Positions 11,099-25,010 of a stretch of DNA of 64,000 nucleotides are shown here, piece by piece. The stretch lies in contig OX457033.1 of NCBI GenBank assembly GCA_949752745.1, positions 20,456,066 to 20,520,065 of the forward strand, given 5' to 3'. The position numbers and the translations under genes are program-made. Below the pieces are notes generated by a model. It did not search any database. It was not told where the DNA came from and saw nothing but the letters and a program-made list of their open reading frames with translations. The DNA is from Protula sp. h YS-2021. Its lineage: Eukaryota; Annelida; Polychaeta; Sabellida; Serpulidae. Position 1 is the stretch's first letter, and each line of letters opens with the position of its first letter.

Positions 11099-13544
11099 AA
11101 AATAGTCGTGAAAAGTCCATTTTTTCGTAAATCGTAACTTTATCGAGGAAAATAGTCTTACTGTCTTGAAATTTTAAGTGGGAGTAGCAAGCTTTACTAC
11201 CTACCAAACTATTACTTTTTTGGTGATTTATTAAAAATCGGCGAAAATTTTGGCGAAAAACTAAGAAAACATTACAGTAAAATCTTTAACAACGCCATGA
11301 AAATAGTCTTATTATCTCGAAATTTAAAATAAAAGGTAGCAGGCCTTACTATCTAGCTGTCTGTTATCAGCACCATCTTCTTACAGAAGCAGGGATTATA
11401 GCAGTCGTTGAAAGTATGTGCGTATGTACGCCTTTAGGTTGCAAAAAGTCGCATCTCCTAGGTTTTTAGCCTGACTGTCTTGAGACTTTGGGTGATAGTA
11501 GCGGACATAAGTACCTACCTGGCTATTACTTGGCAATTCGTCCAAAATTGGCCGAAATATTGAAAAAAAACACCTTTCTTTAAAACGTATCTCCTAGGGT
11601 TTTCGTGGAAACGTTCTAAAATTTTGGTGGAAGGTAGGGTGTATAAGTATCCACTTACACTTATAAGTATCCAAAGTTGTTACTTTTTTTTCAATTCGCA
11701 AAAAATGCGAAAATATTGGCGAAAAACCCAATTGTTTTTCGTAAAATATCCAGGAAAATAAACCTTACCGTCTTGAAATTTTAAGTTACAGTAGCAAGCG
11801 TTACTACCTACCTGGCTGTTACTTTTTTATTTTTGATGGCTGGCAAAAAAAAAGTGAGTAAAATCTTAATAAACTGCTGGAAATTAGTCTTACTCTCTTG
11901 AAATTTAGGTGAAGGTAGCAGGCCTTACTGGCGTACCTGACTTATACTTTATTTGATGATTCGCCAAAAATTGGCGGAAATTTTGGCGAAAAATCAAGAA
12001 AATTTTAGTAAAATCTTAACTAACTGTTGGAAAATAGTGTTACTGATTTGAAATTTTAAGTAAAGCTAGCAGCAATATTACCTACTTGGCTATTACTTTT
12101 ATTTTGTGATTGACCAAAACATTGGCTAAAATTTTGGTGAAAAAACCAAAATATTTTCAATGAAATTTTGACGAACTTAAGGAAAATTGTCTTACTGTCT
12201 TGAAATTTTAAAGAAAGGTAGCAGACCTTCTTACCTACTTGGTTGTTGCAATTTTTGGTGATTGGCCAGAAAGTAGCGGAAATTTTTGCGAAAAAAAAAA
12301 AAATCTGTAACATCTTGAGTACCTCAATGAACATAGTCTTACTGTCTTGAAAATTAAAGTAACGGGAGCACGCGCCTAAGTGGCTATTACTTTTTGGCAA
12401 TTCGCCAAACACTCCCAGGGTTTTCATGGAAACATTCTACAATTTTGGTGGAAAGTAGACGCATAGGTGTCCACCTAGCTGTCACTTCTTTTGGCGATTC
12501 ACCAAAGGTTGATGGAAATATTAGCGAAAAATTTACTTTTTTGTAAGATCTTAATTAAGGCCAGGAAAATAGTCTTACTGTCTTGAAATTTTAGATAAAG
12601 GTAGCAGGTGTTACTACCTACGTTGACGCTACTTTTTTGGAGATTGTCTCGAGACTGGTGGAAACTGCAGCGAAAAACCCCAAAAAAAAAACTTTCAGTA
12701 AAATCTTACGTAACTACTGAAACATTGTTTTACTGACTTGAAATTCTCAGAAGAGGTAGCAGGCATTATTACCAACTTGGCTGTTTTTTTTTCTTTTTTG
12801 GTGATTGGCAAAAAAAACTGGCGAAAAACAAAAAGATATTTCTGTGAAAACTTGACGAATTCCAGGAAAAGTCTTACTATTAAAGATAGATATTATTATG
12901 TACTTGGCTGTTGCTTTTTTTGGTGATTGGCAAAAAAGGGCAAAAAACTAAAAAAAGGTTCGGTAAAATCTTGACAAATTGCAGGAAAATGGTGTTACTT
13001 TCTTGAAATATAAAGTAAAGGTAACAAGCATTACTACCTACCTGGATGTTACTTTTTTAGTGATTGTCCAAAACATTGGTGAAAATTTTGGCTAAAACCG
13101 ATAATTTTCAGTTAAATCTTGACGAACTCGAGGAAAATAATCTTAGTCCTATTTTAAGAAAAACTAGGCCTTCCTACCTACCTATCTGATACAATTTTTG
13201 GTGCATGGCAAAAATTTGGCTGAAATTTTAGCGAAAAATGAAGGGGTAAAATCTCAAAACCAGGAAAATAATCTCAATAGATTCCTAAGAAAGGTAGCAG
13301 TCTTTACTACCTAGCTGACGGCTACAATATTTGGTGATTGGCCAAAATTTCGTAAAACATTTTGGCAAAAAAGTTTCAGTAAAATCCTAATTTCAGGAAA
13401 ATAGTCTTTCTGTTTTGAAATTTTAAGTAACAGTAGTAGACATGTAGCCATTACTACCTAGCTGGCTGTTGGTTTTTTGGCTATTCGCAAAAAAGTGGCC
13501 GACATACTGGTCAAAAACCGCTTTTAGAACGTATCTGCTAGGGT

Positions 13545-14149
13545 AATTAAGCTGCTGATCAGGCAGCAAAAGATTCGATAAACGCCAACATATCTGAAAT
13601 TTTTATCCCATACTCTGACTTTAAACCCCATATATCAAGTTATGCAAACAAAGCCTTTGGCAACAAAAGTGGAACAAAGAAATAAACTCTGTCACATTCA
13701 ACCAATATTTGGCCAAAAGCCGTTAGCTCTGGGCAATATACGCGATACAATGGTTACGCATAGAACTCGACCCGGGCATACTTACATCACCCACGGATAT
13801 CTTTTGAGAGGTGACGCGCCTCCAGAATGCATTGGTTGTCAAGAACGTTTGACTGTGAAGCATATTCTATTTGACTGTAGATTTTCAAAACACCCGTTTA
13901 CGCTATTACAGTGTAAATTGTTTTAAAGACCTTTTTACAAAGGTAACACCAAGAAAAATTATTTCTTTCCTTAAAGAAATACACTTGTACAGTACGTTTT
14001 AAATTGATTTTAGCTGGATTTTAGTTTATACTTTACTTGTTTGTCTATTTTAGTTGTTCTTGGCATTAACTGAATGTCCCAATAGTCACAGAAACGACAC
14101 ATTGTGACCCTAACGGGTTTGTGTTGTCTTTAAACCAATCAATCAAGCA
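13545..14149 (+). mobile_element. 5'-truncated non-LTR retrotransposon 3' end (Jockey/I-like)
   Basis: The frame 13642-13926 encodes a C-terminal retrotransposon region with the hallmark series RPGHTYITHGYLL, PPECIGCQERLTVKHILFDC: the 'GHT.LTH..L....PP.C..C...LTVKHIL.DC' signature found after the RNase H part of Jockey/I-type elements. The 3' end is a short CAATCAATCAAG tail. Near-matching 12-bp duplications flank it: ATCTGCTAGGGT (13533-13544) and ATCTGGTAGGGT (14150-14161), both satellite A sequence. It is therefore a dead, target-primed insertion into the satellite. Confidence 0.85.
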
Positions 14150-15299
14150 ATCTGGTAGGGTTTTCGTAGAAATGTTTTAAAATATTGGTGGACGGTAGGG
14201 TGCGTAGGTGTCCACGTGGCTATTAATTTTGGCGATTCGCCAAAAATGGGCAGAAATATTGGCGAAAAATTTAATTTTTTCGCACAATCTTAACTAACTC
14301 CAGAAAATGTCTTGAAATTTTAGGTGACGGTAGCAGGCGTTACTATCTAACTGGCTATTACTCTTTTCTGGCGATTGGCAAAAAAAAAATAGAGGAAAGT
14401 TTGGCGCAAAACCAAAAAAAAATCAGTAAAACGGAACAAGCCTCAGCAAAATAGTGTTACTGATTTAAAATGTTAACATAACGTAGCAGGCATTAGTATT
14501 TACCTAGACATTAATTTTTTTGGTGATTAACGAAAACAATTCGCCAAAATTTCGGCCAAAAAGAAAACAAAGAAAATCAACAAAATCTTAGCTCACTCTA
14601 CCAAAGTAGCCTCGTGGCCTTGTGATTTTAAGTAACAGTAGCCGTTTGTCAAAAACTGGCGAAATATTGTCCAAAAACAATTTTCTTGAAAAAGTGTCAA
14701 CTAGGATTTAAAAAGAAACTTCTGGTGGTAGGTAGGGTGCATAAGTGTCCACCCAGATGCTATTTGCTTGGCCATTCGCAAAAAAGATTGGCGGAAATTT
14801 TAGAGAAAACCAAAATAAATAAAAAAATCTTAACGGACTTCAAAAAAAAAAGCTTGTTTTGAACTTTTAAGCATAGGTAACAATCATTACTCTTCATCCG
14901 GACATTCTTTGTTTTTTGTAATTGGTCGAAACATGTCAGAAATATTAGCAAAAAAGCAAAAAAAAAAAAATCAGCAAAATCTTAACTCACGGAAGAGAAA
15001 TGTTCTTACTGTCATGTTTTCGGAAATAAGATCACTGCATTGTAATTTTGTAATTTTAGTAACAGTAGCAGACACTACAACGTAATTGGCAATTGATGTC
15101 TTCCAATTGCAGATTAAGATAGCCATCAGTGGTACTTACTCGGTTATTACTCTTTTCCGTAATGCGGAAAAATTGGCGGAAATATTGGCGAAAAACTAAT
15201 TTCTTACTAAAATATTGATTAAAGCCAGATATATAATCTTACCTTCCTAAATTTTCAATTAGGGAAGCAGATTCTCGAACATACTTCGCCAATGTTTCA

Positions 15300-15302
<3 letters not shown>

Positions 15303-15364
<62 letters not shown>

Positions 15365-15390
15365 TCTCTCTCTCTCTCTCGCTCTCTCTC
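15303..15390. repeat. (CT)n microsatellite
   Basis: A nearly pure CT run of about 88 bp with single interruptions near 15361 and 15381 lies inside satellite A. Confidence 0.95.
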
Positions 15391-16430
15391 GTGAATCGCT
15401 AAAACTTGGCCGAAATATTAGCGAAAAAGCAATTTTTCGAAAACTCTTAACTAACGCCGGGAAAACACTCTCAATAACTTTTATGTAGTGATGGAACACA
15501 TTACCACCTAACTGGTTATTTTTATTATTATTATTTTTTTGGGTTTTTTTTTGACAATTTAGCAAAAAACTGACGGCAATAGGGAAGGATTGTCTTTAAA
15601 ATGCAATTTTCTTTAAAACATTTTTCCTCCTATGGTTTCAATAGAAAAGTACACATAAGTGTCCATCTGGCTATTACTTTGTTGGCCGTTTGCCAAAAAT
15701 TGGTCGAAATATTTGCGATAAAACTTTCTCGTAAAACGTTTTGTTGATTGGTAAAAAATTGAGAGAATATTGGCGAAAAACCAAAAACTTCAGTAAAATC
15801 TTAACTCATTCCACAGAAATGGCCTCACTGTCTGGAAATTTTGGTTAAAGATACTTACATAGTTGCTACTGGTTTTCGTAATTCGGAAAAAATGGCGGAA
15901 ATATTAGCACAAAATCAATTCTTACTAAAGTCGTTACTAACACTGGGGATATGATCTTACCTTTTTAAAACTTTGAATTATGGAAGCGAAAATTAGTGCC
16001 TTTCTGGTTCTTACATTTTCGGTAATTCACCAAAAACTTTACTGAAACACAACTGGCTCTAGGTATTTGGCCTTAATCTCTTAAAGTTCTGATTAAAAGT
16101 GGGAGGCTTTGGTACCCACCTGGCTATTACGTTTTTCGTGATTCGCCTAAAATTGGTGTAAATATTATCCAAAAACAATTTTCATGAAAACGCATCTCTT
16201 CTTGAGATTTAAATGGAAACGTTCTAAAACTGTGATGGAGGATGGTGACATTTATGTCCTCCTGGCTATTACTCTTTTTTTTTCTTTTTTTTTTTTGGAG
16301 ATTCGGAAGAAATTGGCCGAAACACGTGGCTACTATTTTCTATATTGGTGATAAACCATTTTTTCATTAAATTCTTGACTGACGCCTTACTGTCTTAAAA
16401 TTTGGATTACAGGTTATACTTATATGTCAT

Positions 16431-18274
16431 AAATCTTGACATCAGTTTTCATCAGCTGAAGCATTGTCCATGGATAATCTTGTTTTTTTTCTTTCATATG
16501 AAATGTATTTATGCCGGTTGAGTTTCACAGACTGTCCTTTGCCGGTGTGTGTGAATTTTCTTTTTTTTCAATTCTACCTCTTGTATTTGGTCTTAACTGT
16601 TTCTTGATTTGACTTTGGATTAAAAGTTGCTACTATTTGGTTACACATTCATTATTTTATTCCGGCAACTTTGTTTATTTATTTATTATTATTATCATTG
16701 TTATTATTGCAATTTTTGCAAAGGAAAGAATATATGCAGAAGTAAAACTCTTTTTAGGTAATTTTTCATTCGAAAATTGAATACTAGGCAATTTTAAAAG
16801 CTAGCTACATAAACAATCAATCGGGAAAAATGTAATTAATCGGCTGTGAAATACAGTAACGCTCTGCATTCTGAAAACTATCTGAAAACCGAAGCAGTCG
16901 AAACGAAAAGTAACATTCATAATCAACAGGCAAAAACTTCATACTCAAGCTAAAAAAAAAACTGTAAAAAGTTTGCATTTCGTAGTCTGTGAAAGTTTTA
17001 ATAATCAACCCGAAAATAAGATTAGTAATCAATGATCAACAACTTTCTACTCAAACTGTCTACTGTATCTAACTGTAGCGCTACACCATTTCATGAAAAT
17101 AACCTTAGCTAAATTAATCGAATATTTAAATTCTGTGGAATTTGCCTCAGATTTTGAATACTATGTTGGTTCTGTGGGTGGAAACATTACCAGGTGCAGT
17201 TGAAAATTATGTTCTCTGGCCTCACACCCCGTATAAGAGGTGGTTAATGGAAATGCACCCTGAATATATCTTCTCCTTTTCTGTTTGTGTTTTACATTTT
17301 GAACAAACTTCGACCTAACTGGTATATAGCCAGTCCTGAGTAAACAAAAATTCGTTAAAATTATTTTTCTAACGGAAGTTCCGAAAAGAATTAGAAATAA
17401 ACGCCTTATGTAAAATAATGCATGCGTTTAGTTGTCATTCGCCATTTGTTGTACAGAGTTGACATTAGTGTACATGGAAGATAACACATTATCGCCCATC
17501 CATACAAGAGCCGATGCACAAACCTGATCACCGTCTAAGATTCTCGATAATCACGTGGGTGTCAACGAGTCGCAAAAGCGAGAATTAGTTTGGATTAGGT
17601 CAGAAATTTCAATATAAGCTTGGTTTCTAAACAGTAGATGGGGTGGAAAATGAAAGACTACTCTGTACACCAGTTCACGGTTTCGAGCGCGTAAACTCAG
17701 TGGATGAAACTCGCAGGACCCCAGCAGGGGAAGGCATAAAAAAACAAACAAGTAAAGTGCAGTAAAGTTTTCTCTACCATTTCGTATCTATAAGGTGTCA
17801 AAGCCTTATTAGAAGATTTGGGAACTTATTCATGATATTATTACAATGGGTTTCTAACACAAAAAGAGCGCTTATTAGAAGATTTGGGAATTTATTCATG
17901 ATATTATTACAATGGGTTTCTAACACAAAAAGAGCGCTATTTCAATTCCAAAGAGATTTTCTTGTATTTCTCCATTGACTTCTGTGTTTCTATGTCTTTG
18001 ATATTATCCCGAAAACCTAAGCCCTGTTTTTGCCGTAAATTACGAAGACGAGATCCATTGTGAATCGGCTTATAATGTCGTATGTACTTGTTGCTTGTAC
18101 TTGTGAATTGACGTATTCACCTGCAGAGCACAGTATAGGTCATTGCCGATATTAGGCGCCCACTGCATATATTAAATAATTCATTCGAAATTCAGATACA
18201 TACATCTTGTTAATGCCGATTTCTTAAAATTGTACAGGCATTTTCTTCTGGCTTGAGAGACTAATGGTATCGTG
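16431..18274. repeat. Intergenic sequence with a 66-bp tandem duplication
   Basis: Units 17805-17870 and 17871-17936 (CTTATTAGAAGATTTGGGAA, continuing to AAAAAGAGCG) differ by about one base. The rest of the interval between satellite A and the OVCA2 start is AT-rich. I see no coding exon or transposon hallmark. The OVCA2 promoter should lie at its right end, but no TATA box or CpG-rich block is evident. Confidence 0.6.
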
Positions 18275-21200
18275 ATGGCATCTGGACAAGAGAAAAAATT
18301 AAAGGTACACGAATACTTCACTGTTTATGTATGATTAAATTATTTGAATACAAATGTGAACTGCATGTGAAAGATATTGACAAATCAGAATCAGAAATTG
18401 TTTTCTATTTCAATTATGTATTCTTTGAAGAATTCCTTCGTTGCTGGAAAAGTGATAACTTTCAGTTGCTTGCAGTCAGTCTTGGGTCCCCCATACTCCG
18501 AGATATTTCTTTAACTGAAGCGTTTTCAAATTCGCAAATTTAAATCTGCGAAAATGGTACATTGTGAGAACTGTATCTGATATATAGACTTGTTGACGAA
18601 AGTCCACGTTTACATATTGTGTGTTTAACACGTATTTAAATTATTATGCATTAAATTATTATTTGAACTATTTGAAATATTTAATTGCTTTCTTAAAAGA
18701 TCATGAATACTGTGTTTCAGATTTTATGTATTCACGGCTACAGGTAGAGTACATTAGCCTATAGAGGCAGACAATTACGTTGTGTTTGTGTGCTAGGAAC
18801 TCGTAATTTTATAGCTTGTTTCTGTCTACGGCTTGACCATTTTGTAATCGAAATTAAAGTTTTGTTATTTAGTTGCAACACGTGTAATATAAACGTTATG
18901 CTGTCCAATCACTGATCTCAATTATGATGAATTGTGTTGCTACATTTATCCCCCACGGAGGGATATAGCTATGAGGTTGTCCGTGTGTCCGCATGCGTGT
19001 CCAGGCTGTATCTCCAAAACTATAGGTCGGATTGTTTTGATGTATACACACGGATAGAACATATATGGAAGGTGTGCAACATGTATTCATGAACAATTGT
19101 CAAAATAACAGTAATTATGTCTCACCAACCAGGGGGAGACTATATAGTGTTTGTACGTTCTGTGTGAGTATGTGTGTGTACGTGTGTGTGTGTGTCAGTC
19201 TGTCGTGAACAAATGTTGTGTGCAAGATCTCGAGAGAACGAAATGTCGGATCGACTTCAAACTTGATCTGTTCATTCCTTGGTTAAGTCGGACGGTTCTG
19301 TCAAAATTTGAGCATGTTACATTATAATGGAAGACGTATGACATCATTACGTAAAAATTTTGTGTGCGAAATTTCTCAGCCGCTGAACTTGGGAGAAACT
19401 TGGTGGGGTTGTTGCTTGGCAGGTCCGAAAGAGGCTGTCAAATTTTGTCGCGAGTGCAACGAGTGAGTGCAGCGTATAACGTCATCACGTAAAATATGTT
19501 TATATATATATTGAACACGATCTTGTGTGCAAGATATCTTGAGAACGAAAAGTACTTGTATTTAAATGAAGATACGGCTTTGTTACTTTTATTTGTTTTT
19601 TTTTGCCAGTGAGAGCGCACCAGAATTGTATATTCTAATGGTATCCACAAGTTGGTCATTCAAGTAGGGATATCCAGAGCCGCGGTGTGATACGGGGGAG
19701 AGGAGTAGGGGGCAGGGGAAGGGGGGGGGGCGGTGTGGGTAAGCGACCCAGCCTCGTCAACACTGTGGTACGGAGTGAGAGCGCTTATACCTAAAGGAAC
19801 AAAGTTGGAATGTCTTTACGGTTAGTAGTGTTAGGAATCGGTCGAGTTTTGGAATCGATTAAACGGGAGCCTCCAAATGTCCTTTAAACGTGTTAATAGC
19901 GACCACCGTCCGGACACGGATAAAAAGACCAAATGTTTTACCTGTTTATAGCTACCACTTTCCAGATCCGGATAAAAAGACGTAAGAAAACTTGTCGTTT
20001 ATGATCACATTCAAGGCCCAGAGAAAGGACGAAACGTGAAACATGTTTCAAACGACCACTTTCCAGGCCCTGGATAAAAAAAAACGAAACAATAATACCT
20101 TTTCAGCTATTGAACTGTTCCTGGTTGGAAATGCGGTCGCGATCGCGGAATGCTCGAGCCCAGAATTTTTAGGATACATTTCGCCTGTGCAACACAGTCC
20201 CGTTGATTAACAGTGAGTGATTGCAATCCGAAGTTATAACAGCAACTGTTATTGAATTGCAATTTTCGAAGTCTAATTTCAACTTCGAATTGTATTCACA
20301 GTACCTTTTTTCAGCTTCAGTTTGACCATCCCTTTTGTTTTTTTTGTGAAGACAAGATGGGCAGGCATTCAGCAAAAGGACGGGCGCTTTCCGGAAGCTT
20401 GTGAAAAAGTATGCGGATATGGGTGAGTGGAGTGTTTGGTTCAGGGCTGGCAGGTGTCTTCCAAGTGAAAAAAAAAAAAACACTGAAAAAAATTAGTTTA
20501 AACTGTACGTAAGAAGTACTTTCTTCCAGTCTTAAAGTGGAAGAAACTGAAGTGGAAGAAACTCTGAGCCTACTTTGGATGCCTTTTGGTGTATCTCAAG
20601 TCATTGAAAGTTTTAGTGTGAAGTGAATAAACAAACGATGTTTAATTTGTGAGTCACAAGTTGGGATTTGACAGCACGGCAGGACATCTGGTTAGTTCAA
20701 TGCATTTTTGCATTCTACCCTGTGCCTTATATGTCACGAGCCGTGAATTTTATTGGTTAATTTATACGCATCCGTCTGATCATACTAACAATTACCCCTA
20801 AAAAAAGACCTGTTGAATTCAACTTTGTCTTTAAGCTGTGTCCTTAACATTTTGCTCCAACTTTATGTTTAAACTTTAGTCGATATTCCATTTACAGCTC
20901 AGTGTTTAAACAAAGTTTAACCATCACCATTTTTTTAGTTCTTTAGTAATGGCCTGTTAGGAGCCTCACTACCGATCAGTTGTGAGCCAATTTTTGTAAA
21001 AAGCATAGCTTGTACTGATATGCGCGATAATGGCTGCTTATATGCATAAATATAAGTAGTATAATGCATCATGGATACAACTTGACTGCATGGTAATAAA
21101 TGAACCTCCAGGTATGATCTTAGTTTTGTCCAGTTTTATCCGAAAAGAAAACATTTCTTCATGGCTTTTTCTGGGTTCCTTCCTTTGTTTGGAATAAATA

Positions 21201-24200
21201 CCTTTTGGACTGGCTGAAAGCCAACCTTGGTTTAGTTTCCATTTGGCAGAATATAAATTAATAAATAATGATGTAAAAACCCTCTCACTGCTTTCAAGAA
21301 GGAATGGTTATAAAATTTCTTCGCTTTAAAAATATATTGTAAGTGTTAGATAAGAAAAAACCGATTAAAGGAAAACGTGAGCAAGGGATTCTTTTGAGCA
21401 ATTTGTATACTGTGCTTGTGGCATAACTGAAGCTTGATTGGATTTGTACAGTGTTCATCGACGCCCCGAATATCGTACCACCAATGGAGAGTGGAGGAGA
21501 AACAGCCGACGGTTGGTGCCCTTCTAAATATTATGACAGCATTTATGACTATGCTGTGCTGTTATATGAAAGTAATCCACGGAAATTAAACGCTATTATA
21601 TGGGAACAGTCAACATTGAAGGACCTTAGTGGCCAATCTTTTAAGCGAGAATTCCTTAATTAATTAAAGTAAATAATACAAAAATGAAAACAACCCATAA
21701 TCCTTTATGTGATTTGGACTTATACCCAAGTTGATTTAGATTGTAATTTGAACCACTGATGTTGCTTTCCTTCTGCGTAGACCAAAGAGGCTGGTGGTTC
21801 TCACGAGACGATGATTACTTCCACGCACAGGACCCAAGCGACTGCGTGAAAGGCTACAGTGACTCCATTCAAACAATGAAGGAGACGTTTCAAAAACAGG
21901 CGCGTTCAGAGAAATTCAGTAAATTAGTATTATACAGAACATATTCGAAACGCATACAACCAGAAAAAAAACTTCGAGTTATATTTCGAGTTATCGAATT
22001 TCCAAAATGGCCGCCAACGACAGTGTACACATTCACATTTCGTAATGTCCTCCTTTAGGATGAGAGAAAAAAGTCATACCTGTGCCTGGTGCATTGAAAT
22101 TTATTTTCAGAATATTTATGTTGCATTTATGTATTCGTCTGAATGTAACCTAACTATTATTTAACAAGGCTGATATCAAAGTTACTGTGTAAATCGTAAG
22201 TTTATACAGTTCACTATAATGTACACCATATGCTGCTTCTAATCAGATTGCAAAATCAGTTTGTCTACCGTTGGGAAAAAATCAGCCGTATTCTTTTGAA
22301 CTGCACACAAACTTCGAGTGTTCTGAAACCGGTTAACGGTACATTTTGAGAACGTGCATTCATAAACCCTTTGTAGAGTGCATTATCCAGATCTGCATGG
22401 TGTGCGGTTTTTAAACCTTTACGAGTTGAGTGAAAGTTACCGTCAAAAGATCCATCTTTGATTATCTGTTTATTCTTGTGTGATAATTGGAAACCGAAGT
22501 TTTGTTTGACGATTTTTGCTTGGCCTTTTTGCCACTTTCAACTCGCAACACTGCTCTGTATTTAACCTCAGCTTTACGCGAGGCTAGTTTCCTTTTAACC
22601 GGTTTTGAACAATTCATAGCTCTTAAGGAATCGCTATTAAGAGCATATTTCAATTAGAGTTGCATGAAAGCTGTTTAAAAAACCAACACGATAATCAGCA
22701 ATTGAGTGAGTAACAAGTGCAATGCCTATTTATACAGATAAGCATTAGCTATGACACAAGTAGACAATGGAAGAATTAGATGAAGCATGGACCTAAAATA
22801 AACAGTAATACAAATATGATCAATAGAAAATGATGTGCATTTGCAGTACATGTACACATATACTCAAAAAGGGCTTGCGTAAGTGGTTACACAGAAGTCA
22901 GTGACACGGTTTGTTTATACAGCCGCTTGTTGTCACTGGCCGTCGGCCCTGTCACGGCAGATCATCACAACCACAAGTCTGGTTGAATTTCTTCATAAAC
23001 CTTTGAAGCTGACGACTGTGTAGTACCCAAAGCACGGGCAACATCTCATTCTTTTTCTCCACGCCTGTAACTGACCGATTATCATCCCACGGCGGACTTT
23101 ACTGATTTCTCTCGTTTTCACCATGTTACATGTGTTGAACTAAAGAAAACAGGCAGTACTGACGCTGTACTGACCATTTTTCAACGTGTGAAAAACATTC
23201 CATAAAATTTCATTGACTGACGATTTCATGTCGTGTGAAATACTGACTTGCGATTTTCGAGTTTGAAAACGGTGAGATAAAACTTGAAATTGTAAATAAA
23301 GGGAATGTGCAAATATATCATTATTTTTTACGTCTTTAGACCATCATATTTCTTTTCCCTGGACTTTGTAAAACAGTACTACCTGACCTCATTGTGGATC
23401 ACCAACACACATATTACAAAATTAATTTCATGACTTTATAATGTTGATAAAAGCTATTGCGTTGCACTGGCAGAGCCTCCCCCCCCCCCCCCCAATAAAA
23501 AGACGAAAAAATTGCCCCAGATGACTTCGAGTGAGAAATATTTCGAGATAAACACCTGAAGTCCTACAGCGATAAAAAAGCAAAAACTTTCCACTTATAC
23601 AATATTTCGATTTAACAAATTTCGGCTTATCGGATATGTACTGTATTTTGCTTTGGAGTGGTGTTGTATGTTTTACACTAATGATAAACACGAAAAAAAA
23701 CTTTTAGGAAATCGTGCCAAAAAAAGAGGACACCAAATTATACCTCTAATAGAACGGAGGGGGGGGGGGGGGGGGCTCATTTTGCTGTTCAAAAGCAAGT
23801 CTGAAAGAACACTGGCATCAAAGAAATAGGAGGTGCGCTGTATGTGACAGTGCTTTTAAAAGCATTCAAAATGCGGTACTAAATACTGACTACGTTATTA
23901 AGCACAAAGTGACAGTGCTGCTGTGATATTTTTGAATGTTACAGGGTCCCTTTGACGGTGTCCTTGGGTTCAGTCAGGGAGCATCTATGGTTTCGTTGTT
24001 GTGTGGACTTCAGCAGCAAAATCTTGGTTGGTATTGTAAATGACTGTTCTTGCGTCATGGAGCGAGGAGGAGGGGGAGGGGGGGAGGGAGGGGGGGAGGG
24101 GGGGTGGGCGCAGTGGATGGAGCTTAGGTGTGTCACAAAGCGAGCAGTTCTGTCATGTCATTCCTTTGCCGCCAACATTTGCTTGTCAAAACAGATGCTG

Positions 24201-24946
24201 TGTCTAATATTGCCAGTAACATTCAGCTTACAGGAAATCAAAGCATTAGGATTTGAAATCTTATGAAAACTTGGGTTTTGGTTACTGATGATTTCTGTGG
24301 GTCTATGACAATTCACCGATATTTTCGGTGCCAAATCAATGTCGGTAGGGGAGTTGGGTGGGTGTGACGCAAGTTTTTATTCCCTAAATAAAATAGACTT
24401 CTGGCAACAAGACCCACTCCATCTACCTTAATAAGGAACAAAAAATGAATTAACAAATGAGCTATGAGATTTATGAGATTTCTTTTCAGATACCCTCTGG
24501 ATGGGGTGTCAACCATTTTTGAATCGTTATATTGGTGTGTTATTACACTTGGAAAGTTTCTTTTTGCTCATGTAATTAAGTTAGTACTCATTTTTTATTT
24601 CTCCGCAAATTGTTTCCTCGTAACTCGTAAAAAACGCGAATGGCTGGAAAGACTAAATTTTACACGAGTGAGGGAGCGTATACAGTCTGGTGCTGTGTGA
24701 AATTGTAATCGAGAAGATTTCTTAGTTGTTGTGTTTTATGCATATCAATTTCACGCACATGGGCCATAACAAAGCGTGAGTTTGCCATGTAGCTGGACAG
24801 CTCGGTTAGATGTGACTTATGCAGCCCGTGCTTGTTGTGTCGTGCCACGTGACGTAAGACACATCAGTGTCTGGTTGTTGTGTAGATACCCGTTCTGTGC
24901 ACTAGCGGTTATGTGCTTTAATACGATTTTTAATATCAAAATTATC

Positions 24947-25010
<64 letters not shown>

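Larger units (their letters stand above)
10500..16430. repeat. Satellite A: degenerate tandem array with GGCGATTCGCC palindromes
   Basis: Units average roughly 150-170 bp and are strongly diverged. A unit runs 'ggctattactttttt', then GGCGATTCGCCAAAAATTGG, 'cgaaaatattggcgaaaaa', 'cagtaaaatcttaactaa', 'ggaaaatagtcttactgtct', 'tgaaattttaagtaaaggta' and 'gcaggcattactacctacct'. An alternate segment (ACGTATCTCCTAGGGTTTTC) replaces the middle in some units. It contains inverted GGCG/CGCC arms around A-rich spacers. It is interrupted by a LINE fragment (13545-14149) and a CT microsatellite. No gene is visible. Confidence 0.9.

Noticed and set aside
23952..24266. Open frame with a glycine-rich run over OVCA2 exon 6
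   Set aside because: It is a different frame from the exon and is kept open by the GGGGGA microsatellite.
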